63,632 nt of DNA from Serratia sp. PL17 (GCF_017832355.1 NZ_JAFIBY010000013.1:1-63632); one strand, 5' to 3'. Shown: positions 1-8,044, counted from the stretch's first letter. Notes: generated by a model not told the origin, from the sequence alone. Numbers and translations are program-made.

Positions 1-37
1 AGCCAACACCGCGACAACGTGAAGGATCACGGGTATA
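1..37 (+). repeat. ERIC element, 3' end (truncated by window edge)
   Basis: These bases match the right end of an ERIC repeat, including the terminal GGGTATA, and compare well with the same end of the complete element that follows. The left part lies outside the window. It shares its last four bases (TATA) with the next element, so two ERIC copies sit in direct tandem upstream of bamE. Confidence 0.8.
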
Positions 38-160
38 CCCAATAGATTTCACGTTGTAGCAAGGCGGCAACCAAGGGAATCCCCGGGAGCTTAGTTAACT
101 AAGTGACTGGGGTGAACGAGGGCAGCCAACACAGCGACAACTTGAAAGATGAAGGGTATA
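34..160 (+). repeat. ERIC element, complete (127 bp)
   Basis: Starts TATACCC and ends GGGTATA, exactly 127 bp, the standard ERIC length. It contains the diagnostic central inverted motif (AAGTGACTGGGGTGAACG facing a GAATCCCC-GGGAGCTTA arm). ERICs are imperfect palindromic non-coding repeats of enterobacteria that fold into long hairpins when transcribed. This copy lies about 65 bp upstream of bamE, so it may be in the bamE leader or in the 3' region of the gene to the left (recN in E. coli, not visible here). Confidence 0.92.
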
Positions 161-226
161 AGGGTTTCCAACAGCACCAAGGTCTATTATCATCGGCAAC
201 CTATGCCCTAAAGGAATGTGATTACT

Positions 227-565
227 ATGCGCTGTAAAACGCTGACTGCCGCCGCTGTAGTTCTTGTGATGCTGACTGCAGGCTGTTCTACTTTTGAGAA
301 GGTGGTTTACCGGCCTGACATCAACCAAGGGAACTACCTGACGTCAACCGACGTAGCTAAAATTCAGAAAGGTATGACCCAGCAACAGGTCGCTTACACA
401 TTGGGTACCCCAATGCTGCAGGACCCGTTCGGTACTCAGACATGGTTCTATGTGTTCCGTCAGCAACCAGGCCATGAAGATATCACTCAGCAGACCCTGA
501 CGTTGACCTTCAACAGCGCTGGCGTGTTGACCGATATTCAGAACAAACCTGCGTTGACCAAATAA
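227..565 (+). CDS. bamE: Outer membrane protein assembly factor BamE
   Basis: Small outer-membrane lipoprotein of the BAM complex, which folds beta-barrel proteins into the outer membrane. The 112-residue product has a short signal peptide with a lipobox LTAGC (acylated Cys20), then the conserved BamE sequence containing [27 protein letters not shown] and [12 protein letters not shown]. It aligns with E. coli BamE almost throughout. The ATG at 227 is chosen because AAGGA at 211-215 is well spaced from it and E. coli BamE starts at the same residue; the in-frame GTG at 218 is too close to the ribosome-binding site. It is followed by a strong hairpin terminator shared with the convergent rnfH. 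Confidence 0.97.
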   Translation: MRCKTLTAAAVVLVMLTAGCSTFEKVVYRPDINQGNYLTSTDVAKIQKGMTQQQVAYTLGTPMLQDPFGTQTWFYVFRQQPGHEDITQQTLTLTFNSAGVLTDIQNKPALTK

Positions 566-654
566 TCAGCGGGGAATTATCGTCCGGCCCATGAGGGATG
601 CGTCACGTTCTTCATGACAGTCACAGGCTGCAACTCGGAAGATAACATTCTGAT

Positions 655-688
655 AAAAAATAAGGCGCATTCAGCGCCTTATTTTTTT
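655..688. terminator. Bidirectional terminator between bamE and rnfH
   Basis: The hairpin TAAGGCGC (661-668) / GCGCCTTA (674-681) is flanked by an A-run on the left and a T-run on the right, so it can terminate bamE on the plus strand and rnfH on the minus strand. The rnfH stop codon lies within the hairpin. Confidence 0.85.
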
Positions 689-963
689 GCCTTTTCTGCC
701 CGTTGGCGGCGCAGTTCTTTAGGATCGGCAATCAAGGGGCGGTAAATCTCCACCCGGTCGCCATCGTTGAGCACATCACCCAACTTGGCTGGTCGGCTAT
801 AGATGCCCACCTTGTTACTTTGCAGGTCAATGTCACTACGCACTTCAAGCAGCCCAGAGGCAATTATCGCCTGTTCAACGCTGCTGCCTTCTGCCAGCGT
901 GACATTGCGCAGATATTGGCGTTCCGGCAGGGCGTAAACCACCTCAACCCGTATATCTGACAC
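679..963 (-). CDS. rnfH: RnfH family ubiquitin-like protein
   Basis: 94-residue protein of the RnfH family, a ubiquitin/ThiS-like beta-grasp fold of uncertain role. It starts [18 protein letters not shown] and carries the family segments [14 protein letters not shown] and [19 protein letters not shown], ending in a basic tail. It overlaps the end of ratA by 20 bp, so the two are probably translated from one message. The pairing and order match E. coli (ratA-rnfH, formerly yfjG-yfjF). No catalytic residues are recognisable. The family name comes from rnf loci in other bacteria; a role in electron transport here is not shown. Confidence 0.95.
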   Translation of the reverse strand: MSDIRVEVVYALPERQYLRNVTLAEGSSVEQAIIASGLLEVRSDIDLQSNKVGIYSRPAKLGDVLNDGDRVEIYRPLIADPKELRRQRAEKAKK

Positions 964-1390
964 TGTAAACCTCTTTTGCCCGCTGGGTGAATGCTTGCAC
1001 CATATTGCCGGCCAGCTCTTTAAACACCTTTCCGAATGCCAACTCGATCAGCTTGTTGGTAAATTCGAAATCGAGGTGCAGCTCAACCTTGCAGGCTTCC
1101 GGGCTGAGCGGCGTAAAATGCCAGCCCCCCATCAGCTTACGGAAGGGACCATCCACCAGTTGCATATTGATGCTCTGGTTATCCAGCAGCGTATTACGCG
1201 TAGTAAACGTTTTGCTGATACCGGCTTTGGCAACATCCACTGCGGCGGTCATTTCATTGTTGGACGCGTCAATCACCCGGCTACCGGTACAACCAGGCAG
1301 AAAATCGGGATAAGAGTGAACATCGTTTACCAACTGATACATCTGCTCGGCGCTGAACGGCACCAACGCAGACCGACTGATCTGGGGCAT
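944..1390 (-). CDS. ratA: Ribosome association toxin RatA / Coq10-like START domain protein
   Basis: 148-residue START/polyketide-cyclase-fold protein. The segments [54 protein letters not shown] and [20 protein letters not shown] match E. coli RatA. In E. coli overproduced RatA blocks 30S/50S association; the family is also related to Coq10, a ubiquinone-binding chaperone, so the physiological role is open. The ATG at 1390 is preceded by AGGAAA at good spacing; longer in-frame starts lack a site. It is divergent from smpB and first in the ratA-rnfH pair. Confidence 0.95.
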   Translation of the reverse strand: MPQISRSALVPFSAEQMYQLVNDVHSYPDFLPGCTGSRVIDASNNEMTAAVDVAKAGISKTFTTRNTLLDNQSINMQLVDGPFRKLMGGWHFTPLSPEACKVELHLDFEFTNKLIELAFGKVFKELAGNMVQAFTQRAKEVYSVRYTG

Positions 1391-1551
1391 ATCATTTCCT
1401 GTGAGACACAAAACATACAAATCATATCATTTATCTATCAGCAAACAAAAAATCTGCTATGCAACGAAGGGGCCAAAAATGCGAAAAATTGCGCAGGTGC
1501 TGAGCGGTAAAGGATTTCTTTCGCTGGCGCATCCAGTATAATGAACACACT

Positions 1552-2034
1552 ATGACAAAGAAAAAAGCACACAAACCCGGTTCTGCCACCATTGCGCAAA
1601 ACAAGCGAGCGCGTTTCGAATACTTCATTGAAGAAGAAATCGAAGCGGGCCTGTCCCTGCAAGGGTGGGAAGTAAAATCGCTGCGTGCCGGCAAAGCCAA
1701 CCTCAGCGACAGCTACGTAACATTCCGCGATGGTGAAGCCTATCTGTTTGGCGCCACTATCACGCCGCTTAGCGTGGCTTCGTCGCATGTGGTTTGCGAT
1801 CCGACGCGTACCCGTAAACTGCTGTTGAACAAACGCGAGCTGGATTCATTATTCGGCCGTGTTAACCGCGAAGGTTATACCGTGGTTGCCTTGTCCATGT
1901 ATTGGAAAAATGCCTGGGTCAAAGTCAAAATCGGCGTAGCCAAAGGCAAGAAAGAACACGATAAGCGCGATGACATCAAAGATCGTGAATGGCAGACGGC
2001 GAAAGCCCGTATCATGAAGCACGCAAACCGATAA
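1552..2034 (+). CDS. smpB: SsrA-binding protein SmpB
   Basis: 160-residue RNA-binding beta-barrel protein that delivers tmRNA to stalled ribosomes in trans-translation. Conserved features include a basic N-terminus ([33 protein letters not shown]), the [19 protein letters not shown] block, and a lysine-rich C-terminal tail ([21 protein letters not shown]) that occupies the mRNA channel. Its length matches the E. coli protein. It sits directly upstream of ssrA, its RNA partner, only 49 bp before the RNA start, the classic enterobacterial arrangement. Confidence 0.98.
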   Translation: MTKKKAHKPGSATIAQNKRARFEYFIEEEIEAGLSLQGWEVKSLRAGKANLSDSYVTFRDGEAYLFGATITPLSVASSHVVCDPTRTRKLLLNKRELDSLFGRVNREGYTVVALSMYWKNAWVKVKIGVAKGKKEHDKRDDIKDREWQTAKARIMKHANR

Positions 2035-2063
2035 GCCTCTGGCTTAACGGGCTAAACTTCTGG

Positions 2064-2069
2064 TATACT
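2064..2069 (+). promoter_or_regulatory. Likely -10 box of the ssrA promoter
   Basis: TATACT lies 15 bp before the mature tmRNA 5' end, which suits transcription starting a few bases upstream of the processed end. No good -35 hexamer is visible at the right distance; TGGCTT at 2040-2045 is the best weak candidate. Confidence 0.5.
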
Positions 2070-2083
2070 GTACAAAGTTACTT

Positions 2084-2447
2084 GGGGCTGATTCTGGATT
2101 CGACGGGATTTGCGAAGCCCTAGGAGCATGCCGAGGGGCGGTTGGCCTCGTAAAAAGCCGCAAAAAAATAGTCGCAAACGACGAAAACTACGCACTAGCA
2201 GCTTAATACCCTGCTCAGAGCCCTCTCTCCCTAGCCTCCGCTCTTAGGACGGGGATCAAGAGAGGTCAAACCCAAAAGAGATCGCGCAGATGTCCTGCCT
2301 GGGGCTGAAGCGTTAAATCCAATCAGGCTAGTTTGTTAGTGGCGTGTCCATCCGCAGCTGACCGGCGAATGTAAAGATTGGACTAAGCATGTAGTGCCGA
2401 CGGTGTAGTAATTTCGGACGGGGGTTCAAATCCCCCCAGCTCCACCA
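2084..2447 (+). ncRNA. ssrA: Transfer-messenger RNA (tmRNA, SsrA)
   Basis: About 364 nt. It begins GGGGCTGATTCTGGATTCGA and ends with the tRNA-like GGGTTCAAATCCC arm and encoded CCA at 2445-2447. The reading frame resumes at GCA 2174 and encodes the tag ANDENYALAA followed by TAA at 2204-2206, identical to the E. coli tag. With SmpB and alanyl-tRNA synthetase it rescues ribosomes stalled on broken mRNAs and marks the product for ClpXP. The 3' end is a frequent integration site for genomic islands, but no integrase follows here. Confidence 0.98.
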
Positions 2448-2490
2448 AATAGGTCACCGGTGACCCCAGATAGATCTGGTGACAATAACG

Positions 2491-2523
2491 AAAAAGCCCG
2501 CAATTCACGTTGCGGGCTTTTTT
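2491..2523 (+). terminator. ssrA intrinsic terminator
   Basis: A long hairpin, AAAAAGCCCGCAA / TTGCGGGCTTTTT with a 6-nt loop, ends in a T-run. The sequence just upstream (2469-2496) is nearly identical to that before the zinT terminator at about 14200. Two short palindromes precede it: GGTCACCGGTGACC at 2452-2465 and CCAGAT-AG-ATCTGG at 2466-2479. Confidence 0.9.
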
Positions 2524-2984
2524 GTGTCTGTAGCTCTCCAAGAATACCCAATCAAACCTTCGGGTTATTGGTATACGTTTAGGTATGCCAATCATGGAAG
2601 AATCCTTACACAGTGCAGACTACAGGTCCCCTGCCCCATACCGAAATGCGCTGAGCAAATAACGTTACGATCGTTTTTGCCGATCAATAGACTTTTATTG
2701 ATCTGCCGAACCCATTGGACGCTGTTGCGTAGGGCCGCTTATAGTCGAGCTGTACAAACCGCATACACCCAACACCGGGGAACCCCGTAGCGGTAACTAC
2801 TCAGGCCTGCATTGCAGGCCTTTTCTTTGCCTGATATTTCGCCCTGCCGCCCATCCACAGGGTAAATCCATCGCCCACTGGTCACTGCTTAATTATTTGT
2901 TTTTAAAAAACTAAAATCAAAAGTGAACACTGAGAACAATTTTTCTATAAATCTTTTTTTTCTGGCGTTTGGACCATTGCCCTG
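2524..2984 (+). other. Gene-free stretch; possible small RNA ending at 2825
   Basis: No convincing protein gene is present on either strand. Visible structure includes an 8-bp inverted repeat GATCAATA/TATTGATC (2682-2703), a CGGGG/CCCCG hairpin near 2777-2788, and a strong terminator-like hairpin AGGCCTGCA/TGCAGGCCT followed by TTTTCTTT (2803-2828). A terminator with no gene before it suggests a non-coding transcript on the plus strand, or a remnant of something lost from the ssrA integration hot spot. From 2830 to 2984 the DNA is AT-rich with nothing recognisable. Confidence 0.3.
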
Positions 2985-3335
2985 TCAGAGACTCTTCCAG
3001 TCAGGCAGTTTGTTGGCCCGCTTGCGCCAAGAGTGGATTAACGCCATGAATAAACCAAACAACAAACCGGCAAAGAGGGCATTTAACACCTCGGTTAGTA
3101 TACTGACACCTTCATTTTTCCAGCGACTAAACCACATAAGAATACCCCATAGCGGGCCAAACCAGACGGCAAAGAACAATGTATTCAGCCAGAAGGGGGC
3201 GAACGGTGGCGGTGGCATTTTACCCCCCATCATCCAAAACAGGCGCAAGATCGGCGGTGCATAATTGCTCCGCCACATCTTTTTATCTTCCATCAGGGCT
3301 ATTGCTTTTTTCTTCTTATCTTCAAATACCATCAT
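2985..3335 (-). CDS. DUF6404 family small membrane protein
   Basis: 116-residue protein resembling the DUF6404 family: an N-terminal charged helix (MMVFEDKKKKAIALMEDKKM), the RSNYAPPILRLFWMMGGKMPPPPF block, then two hydrophobic segments (FWLNTLFFAVWFGPLWGILMWF and LNALFAGLLFGLFMALIHSW) and a basic tail. Function unknown. The ATG at 3335 (or the next codon, 3332) is preceded by AAAGGA at 5-8 bp; the longer in-frame start at 3356 has no visible site. It stands alone on the minus strand between the ssrA 3' region and a LysR gene. Confidence 0.8.
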   Translation of the reverse strand: MMVFEDKKKKAIALMEDKKMWRSNYAPPILRLFWMMGGKMPPPPFAPFWLNTLFFAVWFGPLWGILMWFSRWKNEGVSILTEVLNALFAGLLFGLFMALIHSWRKRANKLPDWKSL

Positions 3336-3531
3336 CCGAATCCTTTCATTGGGCATCTATAGAGACCGTATAATAATAGGCCTTATCCAGAGTCAGCCAT
3401 AGCGTGAAATGAATGAACGTTCAGCCCTCTTGTAGCAAGGCAGATATTACCGTCAGAAGCACTTCGAGAACCGGCCCAGGCCGGTTGGGTAATCCGTGCC
3501 TGGTTCGCGAGGTTCGATAACCTTGACGCAT

Positions 3532-4425
3532 CTAGCCCTGACTCAATTTTTTGAAAAGATAATCAAAAACCAAACGCACTCTCATTGGATAAGGGGTCTG
3601 ATGTGTGTGGTAGAGATTGACCGGCCACGGAGGCGGTGCATCGTCACGGAGAACGGAGACCAACTCACCTGACGCGATGTGGTCTTCTACCAAATACTCC
3701 GCCAGTTGGGCAAACCCTAAACCGGCGAGTACCGCTTTGCGTTCAATATCGGGTGTGTCAGTGACAAATGCGGCGGATTTCGGATAGAAATTGCGTTTTT
3801 GACTAAACTCCCAGGGCCAGTAGCGCCCGGTTTTACGGTTAAGCAGCGCCACAATCGGCAGGCGGGCAAGATCATCAACGTTGGCAGGTGGCGGCATGTT
3901 TTCAAGCAGCTTCGGTGATGCAACCAGATGGAAAGGCATGGTACAGGGTTGGCGAACGATGCAGGTTTGGTCATGCAAAAAGCCTATGCGTATGCCGATA
4001 TCGATTTTTTCATCAACCAGGTCGCTGTGTATATTTGACAGGTGGAGTTCGAGCGTAATTGCGGGATACAAACGTGTAATCTCCGCCAATATTGGCATGA
4101 TGATTTCACTGCCATAGGTATGTGGTGCCGTGATGCGTACAACGCCATTGATATCTTCTGTACTCTTCTTTTTTTCCTGAAACAGCCTGTTCATCTGTTC
4201 CATGGCTATTTTTGCCTGCTCAAAAAAACCGAGGCCAAAATCTGTGAGCTTTACGCTTCGGGTGCTGCGGTGAAATAGCTGCTCCCCGAGCAACGACTCT
4301 AACTCTTTGATGGCTCTTGTGACTTTTTGCGGGGAAATACCAAGCCTGGTCGCCGTGTGTTTAAAGTTCATCTCCTCTGCGGCACAGCAGAAAATACGTA
4401 ATGCTTCTTGTCTGTTTTGCACCAT
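3532..4425 (-). CDS. LysR-family transcriptional regulator
   Basis: About 297 residues: N-terminal winged helix-turn-helix (FCCAAEEMNFKHTATRLGISPQKVTRAIKELESLLGEQLFHRSTRSVKLTDFG, residues 11-60), then the co-inducer-binding domain. It belongs to the CrgA/AaeR-like branch. It is divergent from the SDR gene with a 107-bp shared promoter region, so it probably controls the SDR and metallo-hydrolase genes and itself. The start is ambiguous: an ATG at 4425 overlaps closely with GAGG, and GTG at 4422 has better spacing. No effector can be inferred. Confidence 0.9.
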   Translation of the reverse strand: MVQNRQEALRIFCCAAEEMNFKHTATRLGISPQKVTRAIKELESLLGEQLFHRSTRSVKLTDFGLGFFEQAKIAMEQMNRLFQEKKKSTEDINGVVRITAPHTYGSEIIMPILAEITRLYPAITLELHLSNIHSDLVDEKIDIGIRIGFLHDQTCIVRQPCTMPFHLVASPKLLENMPPPANVDDLARLPIVALLNRKTGRYWPWEFSQKRNFYPKSAAFVTDTPDIERKAVLAGLGFAQLAEYLVEDHIASGELVSVLRDDAPPPWPVNLYHTHQTPYPMRVRLVFDYLFKKLSQG

Positions 4426-4532
4426 CACCTCTTTATTCCAAAAAATGGAATTCTAAAAGCATAACACTTCCATTTACTGATTTTAAACTGCGGATAAAGT
4501 ATTCGCACAGACAAATACAGGAGAAAAGAAAG

Positions 4533-5276
4533 ATGAACAGTATTGCAGGTAAAGTCGTCGTGATCACCGGCGCCAGCAGTGGGCTTGGTGAAGCAACCGC
4601 AAAACACCTGGCTGCAAAGGGGGCCACGGTAGTCGTTGCGGCACGCAGAAAAGCGCGTCTTGATGCGTTGGTCCAGCAAATCGTTGATGCCGGAGGGAGC
4701 GCATTAGCGCTGCAGGTGGATGTGACAAACCGCCTGGATGTCGAAGCGATGATCGCCCAGGCCGTAAAGCAATTTGGCAAGATTGATGTATTGGTCAACA
4801 ACGCAGGGCTAATGTCGATCGCCCCGCTCAATGCCGTGAAGGTTGATGAGTGGGAGCGAATGATCGATATCAATGTGAAAGGGGTGCTTTACGGCATCGC
4901 CGCGACGCTGCCGCTGTTCGAAAAACAGCAATTCGGTCATTACATCACTATTTCGTCCATCGCCGGCAAGAAGGTATTCAGTCCCGGAGGGACGGTCTAT
5001 AGCGGCACAAAATTCGCGGTAAGCGCCATAACCGAAGGTTTACGCCATGAAGTCGGCGGGAAGATCAGAACCACCACCATCTCTCCCGGCCTGATCGACA
5101 CTGAATTGAAGATGGGCAGCTCGCACGCAGAAAGCTCGAAGGCCGTTGTCGAGCTCTATCAGAGCCAGGCGATTTCTGCCGATGCAATCGCGCGTGCCAT
5201 AGCGTATGCGATCGAGCAGCCTTCAGACGTGGACGTAAGTGAAATTGTTATCAGGCCGACAGTGCAAGAGTTCTAA
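4533..5276 (+). CDS. Short-chain dehydrogenase/reductase (SDR)
   Basis: 247-residue classical SDR. It carries the NAD(P)-binding TGASSGLG motif (residues 12-19), NNAG (89-92), catalytic Ser141/142, and YSGTK with Tyr156 and Lys160. ARRK near residue 37-40 favours NADP(H). The start at 4533 follows CAGGAGA at 8 bp; the longer open frame overlapping the LysR gene has no start signal. It is followed 84 bp later by a secreted metallo-hydrolase on the same strand and lies opposite a LysR gene, so a small inducible catabolic or detoxification unit is likely. The substrate is unknown; many close relatives are annotated as generic oxidoreductases. Confidence 0.92.
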   Translation: MNSIAGKVVVITGASSGLGEATAKHLAAKGATVVVAARRKARLDALVQQIVDAGGSALALQVDVTNRLDVEAMIAQAVKQFGKIDVLVNNAGLMSIAPLNAVKVDEWERMIDINVKGVLYGIAATLPLFEKQQFGHYITISSIAGKKVFSPGGTVYSGTKFAVSAITEGLRHEVGGKIRTTTISPGLIDTELKMGSSHAESSKAVVELYQSQAISADAIARAIAYAIEQPSDVDVSEIVIRPTVQEF

Positions 5277-5360
5277 ATCATCGGTAGGAAGATTCAACGT
5301 TCATTACCCCTATTTCATAGGGGTTCTTAGGTATTTTTTCTTACATTAACGAGGTCTTCT

Positions 5361-6311
5361 ATGCGTCGCAATATACTCATTGGCGCGTTTCTCGCCGTTT
5401 TTTCCGCTGCTTCAACCGCCATGGCGCCTTTTTCTAAAATAGAAAATCCCGGGTTCTACAGGATAATGCTTGGCGACTTCGAAGTGACGGCGTTGTCTGA
5501 CGGAATAAGCCCGATGCCCGCAGATAAAATATTGATCAACACTCAGTTGAAGCAGCTCGAAAAGGCGATGGCGCTCAATAACCTGTCGTTACCCTTGCCG
5601 ACATCGGTGAATGCCTATCTGATTAACACCGGAGGCAAGTTGATTTTAATCGACGTTGGCACCGGCATGCTGCATGGCGAAACGCTGGGCAAGATGATGA
5701 AAAATTTAAATGCTTCGGGCTATAAGGCGGAACAGGTGGATGAGATTTATTTAACCCATTTACACCCCGATCATGTGGGGGGACTGATGGCGCAGAATAA
5801 AATCGCTTTCCCGAACGCCATCGTCAGAGTGGAGAAAGAAGAAGTCGCTTTTTGGCTTAGCGAAGAGAAAAAACAACAGGCGGAAGAGAAAGATAAGCGC
5901 TTCTTTGATGCCGCATCCGTTTCATTAAAGCCTTACGAAACGGCGGGAAAACTGAAGACGTTCGAAGGCGATAAGGAATTAACACCGGGTATTTCGGCTA
6001 TCGATACGCGTGGGCACACGCCAGGACACAGCGTGTTTGCCGTCGAAAGCAAAGGGAAAAAGATGGTGATACTGGGCGATATGATCCACGTCGCTTCCGT
6101 ACAATTCCCTGACCCGAATGTCGCTATCGCCTATGATATTGATGTCCCTGCCGCCGTTGCACAGCGCAAGAAGCTGTTTGACAGTCTTGCTCAGCAAAGA
6201 GCACTTGTCGCGGGCGCGCATCTGTCCTTCCCTGGCCTGGGCTACATCAGTAAAAGCGGTGATGGCTATGGCTGGCACCCTTTAAACTACGGCGCAATGA
6301 ATCAACATTAA
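5361..6311 (+). CDS. Secreted metallo-beta-lactamase-fold hydrolase
   Basis: 316 residues with a signal peptide (MRRNILIGAFLAVFSAASTAMA) and the metallo-beta-lactamase fold. Zinc ligands are visible in THLHPDH (His133, His135, Asp137, His138), GHTPGH (His219), GD (Asp240) and AHLSFPG (His287). The architecture matches AHL-lactonase/quorum-quenching-like and other exported MBL hydrolases, so a lactone or ester substrate is possible but not shown. A close paralogue lies at 36173-37117, also beside an SDR and a LysR gene. A strong terminator follows at 6356. Confidence 0.9.
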   Translation: MRRNILIGAFLAVFSAASTAMAPFSKIENPGFYRIMLGDFEVTALSDGISPMPADKILINTQLKQLEKAMALNNLSLPLPTSVNAYLINTGGKLILIDVGTGMLHGETLGKMMKNLNASGYKAEQVDEIYLTHLHPDHVGGLMAQNKIAFPNAIVRVEKEEVAFWLSEEKKQQAEEKDKRFFDAASVSLKPYETAGKLKTFEGDKELTPGISAIDTRGHTPGHSVFAVESKGKKMVILGDMIHVASVQFPDPNVAIAYDIDVPAAVAQRKKLFDSLAQQRALVAGAHLSFPGLGYISKSGDGYGWHPLNYGAMNQH

Positions 6312-6355
6312 TCTGCCCGATAGTTAATAAAGAATGAATGCGAACATGATGTTAT

Positions 6356-6377
6356 GGGGCCGAATGGCCCCTTTTTT
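6356..6377 (+). terminator. Intrinsic terminator after the MBL-fold gene
   Basis: GGGGCC-GAAT-GGCCCC followed by six T. It closes the SDR/metallo-hydrolase unit. Confidence 0.9.
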
Positions 6378-6400
6378 ATGATGCAAAGGACACATTTTCA

Positions 6401-6466
6401 ATGTTGAACCGCTGGCTTTCACGCTGCGTGTTGTGTGTTATTTTGGTCACCGGTGGCAGCGGTTAA
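6401..6466 (+). CDS. Possible 21-residue hydrophobic micro-ORF
   Basis: ATG at 6401, with AAAGGA 10 bp upstream, encodes MLNRWLSRCVLCVILVTGGS plus one Gly, then TAA. It is a basic N-terminus followed by a hydrophobic stretch, like a truncated signal peptide or leader. It sits between a terminator and the AraC gene (16-bp gap). It could be a leader peptide, a small membrane protein, or chance; no homologue is recognised. Confidence 0.25.
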   Translation: MLNRWLSRCVLCVILVTGGSG

Positions 6467-6481
6467 GCAGGTAGAAAGGCT

Positions 6482-7294
6482 ATGGGGAATTCGGCATTCA
6501 TGCATCGTTTTGACGCGTTGGGCGGGCTTGAGCTGCTCATTGCAGATTTTTCGGACCACCGATTTGACGTGCACTGGCATGATACCTGGTCGATTGGCGT
6601 TGTCCTGCGCGGCGCCAATAACAACAGTGCCAAAGGCGACGCCGAGGGTATCGTCTGCCGTGGGCAAATCAGCGTCATCTCCCCAGGGCAGATGCATGCC
6701 GGGACCACTCTGGGTGTAGAGGGTTGCCACTATTTTATGTTTTATCCCAGCCACGAGATGCTGCTCGGCGCAGCGGAGAGCATGGGAATGCAATTACCTA
6801 CGATCAAGGGAAAGCACATCGAACATGCGGTTTTAGCCAAAAAATTGTGTGAAACCGCTACGGTATTAACTGACATGCAATCTAGCCATTTTGATCGTGA
6901 AGTGGCCTGGAGCCACTGTGTGGCGGAGCTGCTCCAGGTGTTTTCCCCGTGGCAGTCATTGACTGAGGCTGGCGACATCACGCCAGGTTTGCGAAGGGCA
7001 AAAGAGTATCTGCACGATCATAATGCGCAGGAAGTGCGTCTGGATATGCTGGCGCAGGCAGTCGGCATATCGAAGTTCCACCTTTGCCGCCAGTTCTCGG
7101 CAAAATTTGGTTTATCGCCGAGTCGCTATCAGCGGCAGCTTAGATTGCAACAGGCTAAGGCCTTGCTTTCCAGGGGCGGAGACATCGCGGAAATCGCTAT
7201 CGCTTGCGGATTTGCCGATCAGTCGCACATGGGCAGAATATTTAAGTCGACGTACGGCGTCACGCCGCGTAGCTACCGCGATCGGCGCATTTGA
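6482..7294 (+). CDS. AraC-family transcriptional regulator with cupin sensor domain
   Basis: 270 residues. The N-terminal half is a cupin-like arabinose-binding-type domain (HWHDTWSIGVVLRG, SVISPGQMHAG); the C-terminal half has two helix-turn-helix motifs (LDMLAQAVGISKFHLCRQFSAKFGLSPSRYQ and IAEIAIACGFADQSHMGRIFKSTYGVTPRSYR). This layout is typical of AraC regulators next to LysE-type exporters. The downstream LysE gene is 68 bp away on the same strand and is the likely target. The ATG at 6482 has AAAGG only 2 bp upstream; an in-frame ATG at 6500 is an alternative. Confidence 0.92.
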   Translation: MGNSAFMHRFDALGGLELLIADFSDHRFDVHWHDTWSIGVVLRGANNNSAKGDAEGIVCRGQISVISPGQMHAGTTLGVEGCHYFMFYPSHEMLLGAAESMGMQLPTIKGKHIEHAVLAKKLCETATVLTDMQSSHFDREVAWSHCVAELLQVFSPWQSLTEAGDITPGLRRAKEYLHDHNAQEVRLDMLAQAVGISKFHLCRQFSAKFGLSPSRYQRQLRLQQAKALLSRGGDIAEIAIACGFADQSHMGRIFKSTYGVTPRSYRDRRI

Positions 7295-7362
7295 GCAATA
7301 TCGTTCTATCTCACCGACGAAGAGGCGCTAAGAATATGCCTTTTTGACGACGAGAAGAAAAC

Positions 7363-7995
7363 ATGTTCATCGATCTTTCCACGTTGGGTTTATTTGCTCT
7401 TTCGGCTGCCGCGCTAACGCTTATTCCGGGTGCCGACATGCTTTGCGCATTGTCTAACGCCATCAGCCAGGGAACGAAAGCGGGGCTAATCACCGTATTT
7501 GGCGCTGTCACTGGGGTGACGTGTCACATCGGTCTTGCGATTGCCGGCGTTACGGCGCTGATCGCCTCTTCGCCTGTGTTATATGGTTTTTTTGTCGTCG
7601 GCGGCGCGCTCTATATTATGTGGGTAGGCTTTGGCATCTTTAACAACAAAAACGCGATCAGCCTTCAAAACAACAGCGAGCGGAAAAGCCTGCATAAACT
7701 TTATTCGCAAGGATTACTGACCAACTTGCTGAACCCTAAAGCCATCATCTTTACATTGGCATTTATCCCGCAGTTCATTCGGGTTGAAACGGGCATGCCG
7801 GGTATGCAGATGCTGATATTGGGCATTGAGCTCATCGTCATTATGTTCCTCATTGAAATTCCCCTGGTATTTCTGGCAGGTAAAATTGCAATGAAAATAA
7901 AAACCAGCCCGGCAATCGGTATCTATATTAATAAGTTCTTTGGCGCCGTCATTCTGGCATTGGCCGTTGCCATTCTGGCCACGCGATTGCTCTAG
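7363..7995 (+). CDS. LysE/RhtB family amino acid exporter
   Basis: 210-residue inner-membrane protein with about six hydrophobic helices and the LysE/RhtB signature near the N-terminus (ALTLIPGADMLCALSNAISQGTKAGLITVFGAVTG) plus LLTNLLNPKAIIFTLAFIPQF in the middle. The family exports amino acids or their derivatives (homoserine, threonine, leucine, lysine). The upstream AraC regulator suggests inducible expression. The substrate cannot be read from sequence. Confidence 0.92.
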   Translation: MFIDLSTLGLFALSAAALTLIPGADMLCALSNAISQGTKAGLITVFGAVTGVTCHIGLAIAGVTALIASSPVLYGFFVVGGALYIMWVGFGIFNNKNAISLQNNSERKSLHKLYSQGLLTNLLNPKAIIFTLAFIPQFIRVETGMPGMQMLILGIELIVIMFLIEIPLVFLAGKIAMKIKTSPAIGIYINKFFGAVILALAVAILATRLL

Positions 7996-8044
7996 GGTCT
8001 TAAATAGGCAGATTGGCAGCGTTGTTCGGTAGATAAGGTTTAAT

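Noticed and set aside
2084..2447. Genomic island inserted at ssrA
   Set aside because: No integrase, no duplicated attachment sequence recognised and ordinary neighbouring genes; only the hot spot is present.
2383..2595. Open frame antisense to the ssrA 3' end containing VELGGFEPPSE
   Set aside because: This peptide is a familiar false annotation produced by the complement of tmRNA or tRNA 3' ends; the tmRNA is certain here.
5361..6311. Antibiotic-resistance metallo-beta-lactamase
   Set aside because: The fold and metal ligands are of the broad MBL superfamily; the sequence resembles exported MBL hydrolases rather than true beta-lactamases.
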